Assembly (NCBI RefSeq): GCF_038050375.1
Contig: NZ_CP150886.1
Location: 62,001-126,000 of the forward strand
Reading direction: 5' to 3'
From: Okeanomitos corallinicola TIOX110
GTDB lineage: Bacteria; Cyanobacteriota; Cyanobacteriia; Cyanobacteriales; Nostocaceae
DNA: 64,000 bases
Shown: positions 26,605 through 38,600 of the stretch, piece by piece
Layout: every line of letters begins with the position of its first letter
Position numbering within the stretch: the stretch's first letter is position 1
Notes under the pieces: model-generated
Database searches by the model: none
Seen by the model: the letters and a program-made list of their open reading frames with translations, nothing else
What the model was told of the DNA's origin: nothing
Translations under genes and position numbers: made by a program

Positions 26605-29600
26605 TCCCAGAAAAGTGAAGATACAGAAACCTATCCCCTATCCCATGGACAAAAAGCCTTATGGTTTTTATATCAATTAGCACCAGAAAGTGCAGCTTAT
26701 AATCTTTCTTATGCAGCTAAGTTATCACATAATTTAGATATTACCGCACTGCAAACAGCGGCACAAGCAGTCATAGACAGACATCCCGCTTTAAGAACTA
26801 ATTTTACCATCATTGATGGTGAACCAGTGCAAAAAGTAAATGAAAATCAACCAGTAGAATTTACTGTAAACAATGCTTTTGCATGGAGTCAAGGGGAAGT
26901 TAATAATTGGTTATTAGAAAAGAGTGCTGTACCTTTTGATTTAGAGAATGGGTCAGTAATTCGCTTTCATTTATTGATTAATAATAAGGCGAGAAATGAA
27001 TATATTTTAACTATTGTCCAACATCATATTATTAGTGATCTTTGGTCTTCAGATATAATTGTTGAAGAATTAGAAATATTATATGATGCGATAGTTAAAG
27101 ATAAAGAACCACTATTACCAGAAAAACCCAGTGAGTATGAAGATTATGTTAAATGGTCTGAGGAAATATTATCAGGTGACTATGGTGATAAGTTATGGCA
27201 ATTTTGGCAGCAGAAATTATCAGGAGAATTGCCATTAATTAATTTACCAATTGACAGACAAAGACCTCAAGAACAAACTTATAATGGTAATTCTTTAGTA
27301 TTTAATGTTGAGCATAAATTATTGGAAGGTTTACAAACATTAGCAAGAAAAGAGAGAGTTTCTCTTTATATGCTTTTGTTAACAGTATTCCAGATTTTAT
27401 TATCTAAATATACAAATCAAGAAGATATTATCATCGGGACACCGACAATAAATAGAAGTCGTCCTGAATTTGAAAGAATTGTTGGTTATTTTACTAACCC
27501 TGTAGTGTTAAGAGGTGATTTATCAGGAAATCCCACTTTATCAGAATTATTAGCAAGAACAAAAACCTGTGTATTAGAAACTTTAGAACATCAAGAATAT
27601 CCATTTCCGCTGTTGGTAGAAAAACTACAACCAGCGAGAGATACAAGTATTTCACCTATTTATCAAGTAGTGTTTGCTTGGGATAGAAGTAATATTAATG
27701 ATTTTGAAAATACAGATACTAATGACCGATTGATATTAGAACCAATTATTACCAATACAAAAGGTGCTGCTTTTGATTTAACTTTAACTATTATTAATGA
27801 TGCTGCTTCTTTAAAGGGAACATGGAATTATAATACTGATTTATTTGATAGCAGTACAATAGAAAGAATGACAGGTAATCTTATCACCCTGTTATCAGCA
27901 ATAGTAGAAAAACCCCAAACAGAAATTAAAGAACTACCAATATTAACAACATCTGAAAAACAACAATTATTAATTGAATGGAATCAAACAGACGCAGAAT
28001 ATCCTGTAGATAAATGTATTCATCAACTATTTGAAGAACAGGTAAATAAAACACCTGATGCAGTAGCAGTAGTATTTGTAGACGCGCCAAACGCGGCTTC
28101 TCGGAGAGTAAATCAACAACTAACATATTCAGAATTAAATCAAAAAGCCAATCAACTAGCACATTATTTAATATCCTTGGGAGTGAAAGCAGATACCTTA
28201 ATAGGAATATGTGTAGAACGTTCTCTGGAAATGGTAATAGGACTATTAGGAATATTAAAAGCTGGTGGTGCTTATGTTCCTCTTGACCCTGAATATCCTC
28301 AAGAAAGAATTAGCTACATGATAGAAAATTCTGGGGTAGAAATATTATTAACACAACAACATTTACTAACTAGATTACCCCAAGAAAAAACCATCATTTG
28401 TGTAGATGCAGATAGGGAGAAAATCAATCAATATAGTCAAGAAAACCCAATCACAGAAACAACAGTAAACAACTTAATCTACACAATATATACATCAGGT
28501 TCAACAGGAAAACCAAAAGGAGCAGCAGTTTATCATCGTGGTTTTGTCAACCTAGTTCAATGGATGATTAATGACTATCAATTCACAGAAAAAGACAGCA
28601 CAGCATTAATATCATCATTGAGTTTTGACCTCACCCAAAAGAACATTTTCACACCATTATTAATAGGAGGAAAATTAAACCTCTCACCTAACGGGTTTGA
28701 ACCAAGTAAAATATTAGAAATTATCTCTAAACAACAAGCAACATGGGTGAATTGTACACCGAGTACATTCTCAGCAATTCTCGCATCAGGGGAAGATAGC
28801 TTTAGTAAAACTAAATCATTAAAATATGTATTTTTAGGTGGAGAACCCATATCAATACCCAGCTTATTAAATTGGTTGGATTCAGAACATTGTCAAGCCA
28901 AAATAGTTAATAGTTATGGTCCCACAGAATGTACAGATGTTTGTGCAGCGTACACAGTAGAAACACCCCATGATTTTATTAATAAATCAATACCCATCGG
29001 TAAACCAATTCCTAACGTGCAATTGTATATTTTGAACCAAGAATTGCAACCATTACCAGTAGGAGTGATAGGAGAATTATTCATTGGAGGAATAGGTTTA
29101 GGAAAGGGATATATTGGTGATGAAGAACGCACCAATGAGAAGTTTATACTTAACCCATTGGATAATGGTCAAACGAAATTATACAGAACAGGGGATTTAG
29201 TCCGTTATTTAAAAGATGGAAATATCGAATACATTGGGCGGATAGATAATCAAGTAAAAATACGTGGTTTTAGAATTGAGTTAGGGGAAATTGAATCTTT
29301 ACTCAGTAAATTTGAGGGTGTCAAAGCAGCTTGTGTAATTGCCCGTGAGGATATACCGGGGGATAAGCGTTTAGTTGGTTATGTTGTTCTCAAAGAAAAA
29401 GTATCAATTACTGCTGGTGACTTACGGGCATTTCTGCAAGGAGAATTACCAGATTATATGATTCCTGGGGTGATCATGATGTTAGATTCACTACCATTAA
29501 CACCTAGTGGTAAAGTGGATCGTCGCGCTCTCCCAGCACCAGATTTCAGTCAGGAATTATCGGGTGAATATGTTGCACCACGTAACCCCATTGAGGAAAT

Positions 29601-32600
29601 TTTAGCGGTAATTTGGCAGCAAGTTCTGAAAATAGAACGGGTGGGAATTTATGATCATTTCTTTGAAATTGGTGGACATTCTTTATTAGCAACCCAAATT
29701 ATTTCCCGTGTGCGGAGTAGTTTTCAGGTAGAACTTTCTTTAAGAAGTATTTTTTCTCATCCGACAATTGCCCAGTTAGCTGCAAATATTCAAGGGTTAC
29801 AACAGGAAGGTTTAGATGTTGTCGCAACACCGATTTTAGTTAGGGAAGATAATCAAAATTTACCTCTTTCTTTTGCCCAACAAAGGTTATGGTTTATTGA
29901 TCAATTACAACCAAATAGTCCTTTGTATAATATGCCGATGGGGTTACGTTTACAAGGTAATCTTGTCTTGGCAGCTTTAGAGAAAAGTTTCCTAGAAATT
30001 ATTGACCGTCATGAGGTTTTAAGGACTAATTTTGTTGCTGATCAGGGTCAAGCTAAACAAGTTATTCATTCAGAATTAAACTGGAAAATTACAGTAGTTG
30101 ATTTACGAAATTTATCTGATTTAGAAGCAGAAACAGCGACGCAAAATTTAGCATATCAACAGGCAATTCAACCATTTAATTTAGCAAGTAAGGCTTTAAT
30201 TAGAGCTACTTTAATTGTGTTGTCGGAAACTGAACATTTATTGTTGGTGTGTATGCACCATATTGTTTCTGATGGTTGGTCTATAGGTTTGTTGGCTGAG
30301 GAATTAGGGGCGCTTTATAGTGCTTTTGTGGTTGGGGAAATATCGCCTTTAAAACCTTTACCAATTCAATATGCTGATTTTGCAATTTGGCAGAGAAACT
30401 GGTTACAAGGTGATGTTTTAAAAAGAGAGTTAGGTTACTGGCAAAAACAGTTAGAAAATGCTCCTGCTTTGTTATCTTTACCTACAGATAGACCCCGACC
30501 AGCGGTACAAACTTTTGCAGGTGGGAATGTAGAATTTACAATTTCAGCGGAATTAACGGAGAAGTTAACAAAGTTAAGTCAGCAGCAAGGTGTAACTTTG
30601 TTTATGACTTTGTTGACGGCTTTTCAAACTTTGCTTTATCGCTATACGGGACAAACAGATATTTTAGTTGGTTCGCCTATTGCTAATCGAGATCGTCATG
30701 AAATTGAAGGTTTAATTGGCTTTTTTATTAATACTTTGGTGATGCGGGGGAATTTGGCTGGTAATCCCCAATTTCAGGAGTTATTGCCCCAAATTCGAGA
30801 AATGGCAATGGCAGCTTATAGCCATCAAAATTTGCCGTTTGAGATGTTGGTGGAAACTTTGCAACCGGAAAGAAATCTTAGTTATACACCTATTTTTCAA
30901 GTGGTTTTTGGGTTGCAAAATGCCCCGATGTCATCTACTCAATGGACTGGTTTAAATGTTCATCCAGAGGTGATAGATAGTCCGACTTCTAAGTTTGATT
31001 TATCGCTGTTGATGGAGAATACAGGTTCAGAATTAGTAGGTGTGTGGGAATATAGCACTGACTTGTTTGATCGGAGTACCATTGACAGAATGATGGGGCA
31101 TTTTATCACGTTGTTAACGGCAATTGTGGAAGCTCCCCAAAGGAGAATTAATGAGTTACCAATATTAACTGAAACTGAGAAACAAATATTATTAAATAGC
31201 CAGAATAATATACAAGAATATGCTGCCAAAAAATGCCTTCATCAGTTGTTTGCAGAACAGGTAGAAAAGACTCCTGATGCTGTGGCGGTGGTGTTTGCAA
31301 GTGAACAATTAACCTATCGGGAGTTAAATAATAAAGCTAACCAAGTCGCTCATTATTTGCGTTCTTTGGGTGTGGGTGCAGATGTTTTAGTGGGAATATC
31401 TGTAGAGCGTTCTATGGAAATGTTGGTTGGTATTTTGGGGATATTAAAAGCTGGTGGTGCTTATGTGCCATTAGATCCAGATTATCCACGCGATCGCCTG
31501 GAATATATGTTAAGTGATTCCCAGGTATCAATTTTATTAACTCAGGAAAAATGCTTAGAAAGTTTACCGCCACACAGCGCCCAGGTAATTTGTTTAGATC
31601 GAGATTGGGAAAATATCGCTACTGCTAGTCAGGAAAACCCGGTTATTAATAATACTTCCGCAAATTTAGCTTACGTTATTTATACCTCTGGTTCGACAGG
31701 TAAACCCAAGGGGACATTAATTAATCATAGTCACGTGGTGCGGTTATTTGCTGCTACAGATGCTTGGTATCAATTTAATCAGAATGATGTCTGGACAATG
31801 TTCCATTCCTATGCGTTTGACTTCTCCGTGTGGGAAATTTGGGGTGCATTGTTATACGGTGGCAAGTTAGTGATAGTACCTTATATGGTGACGCGATCGC
31901 CAGAATCATTTTATGAATTATTATCACAAGAACGGGTTACAGTTCTCAATCAAACCCCTTCCGCTTTCCGGCAGTTAATCCAAGCTGAAGCAGCAACAAC
32001 AGCAAAAACAATACATTTGCGCTACGTGATTTTTGGGGGAGAAGCCTTAGAAATTCAAAGTTTACAACCTTGGTTTGAAAGACACGGTGATCAAGTACCC
32101 CAGTTAGTGAATATGTACGGGATCACGGAAACCACCGTACACGTTACCTATCGTCCTTTGAGTAAAGCCGACTTAAACAGCGCGGCCAGCGTCATCGGTT
32201 GTCCGATTCCTGATTTACAAGTATATGTACTAGATGAAAATTTACAACCTGTACCCGTAGGAATTACCGGGGAAATGTACGTAGGTGGAGACGGGGTAGC
32301 CCGTGGTTATCTCAACCGTCCAGATTTAACAGAGCAAAGATTTATACCTAACCCCTTTAGAGAGGGAACGAAATTATATAGAACTGGGGACTTAGCCCGG
32401 TATTTAGCGAACGGCGAATTAGAATATTTAGGACGCATAGATAACCAAGTTAAGATACGTGGTTTCCGTATAGAATTAGGGGAGATAGAAGCTACACTAG
32501 CTGCACATCCTGATATTTGGGAAACTGTGGTAGTGGTGAGGGAAGATGAACCAGGTAACAAACGCTTGGTGGCTTATGTAGTCAGCAATACAGGCATAAC

Positions 32601-35600
32601 TCCCAGTTCAGCGGAATTACGGCAATTTCTGGGTGAACAACTGCCAAGTTACATGATTCCCAGTGTGTTTGTATCCTTGCAATCATTACCCTTGACATCT
32701 AACGGTAAAATAGACAGACGCGCTTTACCCGCACCAGACAGCGCTAGACCAGAATTAGAGAATATTTTTGTTGCTCCCCGGACATCAGAAGAACAAATAT
32801 TAGCAGCTATTTGGAGTCGGGTTTTAGATGTAGCACAGGTGGGAATTAATGATAATTTCTTTGCTTTAGGTGGGGACTCAATTCGGAGTATTCAAGTCCT
32901 ATCTCAAGCGAGAGAACAGGGTTTGAATTTAACTGTTAAACAGCTATTTCAACATCAAACCATTGCCGAATTAGTGCAAGGTTTAAAAGCAGAAAATCAG
33001 GAGATTAGCAAATTACAATTAACTCAACCATTTAGTTTAGTTGCTGCTGCTGATCAACAACTTTTACCTGATGGTTTAGAAGATGCTTACCCCTTGGCAA
33101 TGCTGCAATTGGGGATGATTTATCATAGTGAATATAACCAAGAAAGTGCAGTTTATCATGATATTTTTAGCTATCATCTCCGCACAACTTTAAATGTTCC
33201 CATTTTAGAACAAGCTATCAATGATTTAATTAATAATCATCCAGTTTTACGGACTTCCTTTGATTTGAGTAATTTTAGTGTACCTTTACAATTTGTACAT
33301 AGAAAAGTAACCGTAAAATTGGCGGTAGAAGATTGGAGTCACTTATCTGAAACTCAACAGGAAGAAGCATTAAATAGTTGGTTTGAAATTGAGAAGAAAC
33401 AACATTTTGATTGGAGTCAAGCACCTTTATTAAGATTCTTTTTGCATCGGCGGACAGCAGAAACATTTAATATCACTGTGAGTTTCCATCATGCTATTCT
33501 CGATGGTTGGAGTGTGGCATCTTTAACAACGGAATTATTTAAACGTTATCTATCTTTATTGGGTGAAAAAGTAGAGGATGTCTCACCAGAATTTAGCGTT
33601 AAATACCGAGATTTTATTGCTTTAGAACAACAAGCAATATCATCTTTAGCGACACAGCAATATTGGCAAAAAAAATTAGCAGATTGCAACTTTACAAAAT
33701 TGCCCCGCTTGACTTCTGTGGGTGATGAAATTGAAATTTACCCAGAAATAGGGATTCAACAAGTAAGATTAAATCCTCAAATTTCCGCAGGTTTAAAACA
33801 ACTTGCCCACACCGCAGCAGTTCCTTTAAAAAATGTTTTATTAGCTGCCCATTTTCGAGTTTTAAATTTCCTCAGCGGTGAAGCAGATGTTGTTACTGGT
33901 GTAGTTACAAATGGCCGCCCAGAACAAAATGATGGGGAAAGAATTTTAGGATTATTTTTGAATACATTACCGTTCCGTTTACAGCTATCTGGAGGAAGTT
34001 GGATAGACTTAGTAAAACAGGTATTTGCACAGGAACAGGAAATATTACCCCACCGTCGCTATCCTCTCTCACAAATTCAGAATAATTTAGGTAATCAATC
34101 TTTATTTGAAACTGCATTTAACTTTACCAATTTTCATGTTTATGAACAGGTAATTGGTTTGGATAATTTAGCAATATTAGGTGGTAAGTTTTTTGATCAA
34201 ACAAACATCACATTTTTAGCACAATTTAGTATTGAGCCTGGTTCATCTGATATTACTGTCAATTTAGAATATAATCCCCGTGAATTATCCCCTGCACAAG
34301 TTGAGCAAATTAGTAATTATTATCATGTCGTTTTAACGGCAATGGCACAAACTCCAGAAAGTAGTTATCACCTCACTTCCCTAATTTCTGAACAAGAGAG
34401 AAAACAACTTTTAGGAGATTGGAATAATACAGAAAAAGCATATCCCCATGAGCAATGTTTACATCAACTATTTGAAGAACAAGTAACAAAAACACCTGAT
34501 ATTATAGCGGTTGAATTTGCAGATCAAAAACTCACCTATCAACAATTAAATAACCGCGCTAACCAACTAGCAAATCATCTCATTTCTCTAGGAGTGAAAG
34601 CAGATGTCGTAGTGGGAATATGTGTGCAACGTTCCCTAGAAATGATAGTCGGTATTTTGGCAATATTAAAAGCCGGTGGTGCGTATTTACCCTTAGATCC
34701 CGAATATCCCATAGAACGTTTACAGTTCATGGTAGAGGATGCAAACATACCCGTTTTAATCACCCAAACATCATTAAAATCACAATTTAATCAATATCAA
34801 GGTCATACCATCTGTGTAGATACGGATTTATCAGTAATTTCCCAATACAGCGAAGAAAACACCAACCCCCAAGTAAAATCAGAAAACTTAGGATATGTAA
34901 TTTATACATCTGGTTCTACGGGTAAACCCAAGGGTGTGGCCATGAGTCACAAAGCATTAGCTAACTTGATATTCTGGCACGTTGACGAATTAAAAGTTAC
35001 CAGTGAAAAACGTACCTTACAATTCTCCCCGTTAAGTTTTGATGCGTCTTTCCATGAGATGTTCACCGCTTGGCATTCTGGCGGCACATTGGTATTAATT
35101 ACCGAAGAAATGCGCCTAGATGCAGTAGCATTACTAGGTTTTATTGAAGAAAACAGAATACAGAGATTATTTATACCCTTTGTCGGGTTACAGCAAATAG
35201 CAGAAGTAGCAGTTAGTCGGGAATTCTTCACCAGTCATCTCCAAGAAATCATCACCGCAGGGGAACAGTTACAAATTACTCCTAGCATTGCCCAATGGTT
35301 AAGTAAACTTACTAATAACTGCACCCTACACAACCACTATGGACCATCGGAAACTCATGTAGTTACAACCTATACATTAACAGGGGAAGTAGAAACCTGG
35401 CCATTATTACCTCCTATCGGCCGCCCCATTGCCAACACCCAAGTTTATATATTGAATAAACAACTACAAATAGTACCAGTAGGAGTACCAGGGGAATTAT
35501 ATATAGGTGGTATAGCCTTAGCCGATGGATACCTGAACAGACCGGAATTAACCGCTGAAAGATTTACAATTAATCCTTTTGATGAAAATTCACGGTTGTA

Positions 35601-38600
35601 TAAAACAGGTGACTTAGTCAAGTATTTACCCGATGGCAACATTGAATTTTTAGGACGCATAGATAACCAAGTCAAAATCCGTGGTTTCCGTATCGAGCTA
35701 GGAGAAATAGAAGCGGTATTAAGTCAGTATGAAGACGTAGAAGGATGTTGTGCGATCGCCCGTGAAGACATACCTGGAGATAAACGTTTAGTAGCTTACG
35801 TAGTCGGTAAAAACACACTGACAATTAGTAGCTTACGTCAATTCCTGCAAGGAAAGCTACCAGAATATATGCTACCTACCGCCTTTGTCATCCTCGCAGA
35901 AATGCCACAAACCCCCAGTGGTAAAGTAGATCGTCGCGCCTTACCTGCTCCAGATGTACAGGGTGAAATTACAGATAAATATGTAGCACCAAGCACTACC
36001 ACAGAAGAAATGTTAGCCTTGATATGGGCGCAAGTATTAAAAATAGAGCGAGTAGGTATTAATGATAACTTCTTTGAATTAGGAGGACAATCATTATTAG
36101 CCACACAATTAGTTTCACGTATTCGTAACATTTTCAAAGTAGAATTACCATTGCGGGAACTGTTTGGAAATAACACAATTTCTAAATTAGCACCAGTCAT
36201 AGAACAGTTACAAAAACAAGCATTAGAACTGACCACACAACCGTTAAAAGTCAGAGAAAATAATTCAGAATTACCATTATCCTATGCACAACAAAGATTA
36301 TGGTTTTTAGAGCAATTAGACCCAGAAAGTAGTGTATACAATATACCTTTAGCTTTGCAATTAACAGGTAATATCAATCAGTCAGCATTAGCAGCAAGCT
36401 TAGTAGAAATAATTAACCGTCATGAGGTATTAAGGACTAACTTTGTCAGCATTGAGGGAGAACCTCAACAAGTAATTCACACCCAAAACAATTGGCAATT
36501 AGAAATTATTGATTGGCAGAAATTACCTAAAGAAGAACAACAACAAGCGACAGAAGAATTTATTAAACAACAAGCAATTCAACCTTTCAATTTAGCTAGT
36601 GACAACTTATTCCGAGCTACATTAATCAAATTATCAGAAACCGAAAATCTGTTACTAATTTGTATGCACCACATAGTAGCAGATGCTTGGTCAATAGGAG
36701 TATTCAGTCAAGAATTAACAACATTATATAACGCCTACATTGAAGGAAAAGAAACCCCATTAACAGCATTAGAAATTCAATATGCGGACTTTGCAATATG
36801 GCAAAGAAACTGGTTACAAGGAGAAGTATTAGCAAGACAATTAACCTACTGGAAACAGCAACTAGAAACCGCACCCAAATTCTTAACATTACCTACAGAT
36901 AGACCAAGACCAGCAGTACAAACCTTTGTAGGAAAATATCACCAATTTAGCATTTCCCAAGAATTAAGTAAGGAAATAGAAAAACTCAGTCAAAAACAAG
37001 GTGTTACCTTATTTATGACCCTGTTTGCAGCTTATAATATCTTGCTTTCCAGGTACACAGGACAAACAGATATATTAGTAGGTTCACCCATAGCAAACAG
37101 AAACCAAAGAGAAATAGAAAGTTTAATAGGTTTCTTTGTGAACACCTTAGTATTGAGAACCCAACTATCACAAAATATCAGTTTTAATGAATTATTAACA
37201 CAAATTAGAAACACAGCATTATCAGCTTATGCACACCAAGATTTACCCTTTGAGATGTTGGTGGAAGCATTAGAAATAGAAAGAGATTTAAGTCATTCAC
37301 CCTTATTCCAGGTGATGTTTGTCTTGCAAAATGCCATCATGTCACACCCAGAATTGACAGGTTTAGAAGTGCAGGACTTACCCTTAGAAACCACCACATC
37401 TAAGTTTGATTTAACCCTGACAATGGAACAAACTAATCAGGGAATGGTGGGAATTTGGGAATATAATACTGATTTATTTGATAGCAGCACAATAGAAAGA
37501 ATGACAGGACATTTCAGCACCCTGTTAACAGCAATAGTAGAAAAACCCCAAACAGAAATTAAAGAACTAGCAATATTAACAACATCTGAAAAACAACAAC
37601 TATTAACAGAATGGAATCAAACAGAAGCAGAATATCCTGTAGATAAATGTATTCATCAACTATTTGAAGAACAGGTAAATAAAACACCTGATGCAGTAGC
37701 AGTAGTATTTGTAGACGCGCCAAACGCGGCTTCTCGGAGAGTAAATCAACAACTAACATATTCAGAATTAAATCAAAAAGCCAATCAACTAGCACATTAT
37801 TTAATATCCTTGGGAGTGAAAGCAGATACCTTAATAGGAATATGTGTAGAACGTTCTCTGGAAATGGTAATAGGACTATTAGGAATATTAAAAGCAGGAG
37901 GTGCTTATGTTCCTCTTGACCCTGAATATCCTCAAGAAAGAATTAGCTACATGATAGAAAATTCTGGGGTAGAAATATTATTAACACAACAACATTTACT
38001 AACTAGATTACCCCAAGAAAAAACCATCATTTGTGTAGATGCAGATAGGGAGAAAATCAATCAATATAGTCAAGAAAACCCAATCACAGAAACAACAGTA
38101 AACAACTTAATCTACACAATATATACATCAGGTTCAACAGGACAACCAAAAGGTGCAGCGGTTTATCATCGTGGTTTTGTCAACCTAGTTCAATGGATGA
38201 TTAATGATTATCAATTCACAGAAAAAGACAGCACAGCATTAATATCATCATTGAGTTTTGACCTCACCCAAAAGAACATTTTCACACCATTATTAATAGG
38301 AGGAAAATTAAACCTCTCACCTAACGGGTTTGAACCAAGTAAAATATTAGAAATTATCTCTAAACAACAAGCAACATGGGTGAATTGTACACCGAGTACA
38401 TTCTCAGCAATTCTCGCATCAGGGGAAGATAGCTTTAGTAAAACTAAATCATTAAAATATGTATTTTTAGGTGGAGAACCAATTTCTGTACCCAGCTTAT
38501 TAAATTGGTTGAATTCAGAACATTGTCAAGCCAAAATAGTTAATAGTTATGGTCCCACAGAATGTACAGATGTTTGTGCAGCGTACACAGTAGAAACACC

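Larger units (their letters stand above)
26632..29805 (+). other. NRPS module 1 (C-A-PCP), predicted homoserine
   Basis: C1 has HHIISDLWSS as active-site motif. The A domain (about 27,970-29,545) carries FDLTQKNIF, WVNCTPSTF, YVFLGGEP and NSYGPTECTDV, giving D-L-K-N-F-G-S-D-V-K. I do not know this code from classical tables; homoserine is inferred from the product match. The carrier motif is GGHSLL. An about 30-bp repeat insertion adds DAPNAASRRV between the first A motifs. C1 would join the beta-amino acid starter to this residue. Confidence 0.7.
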
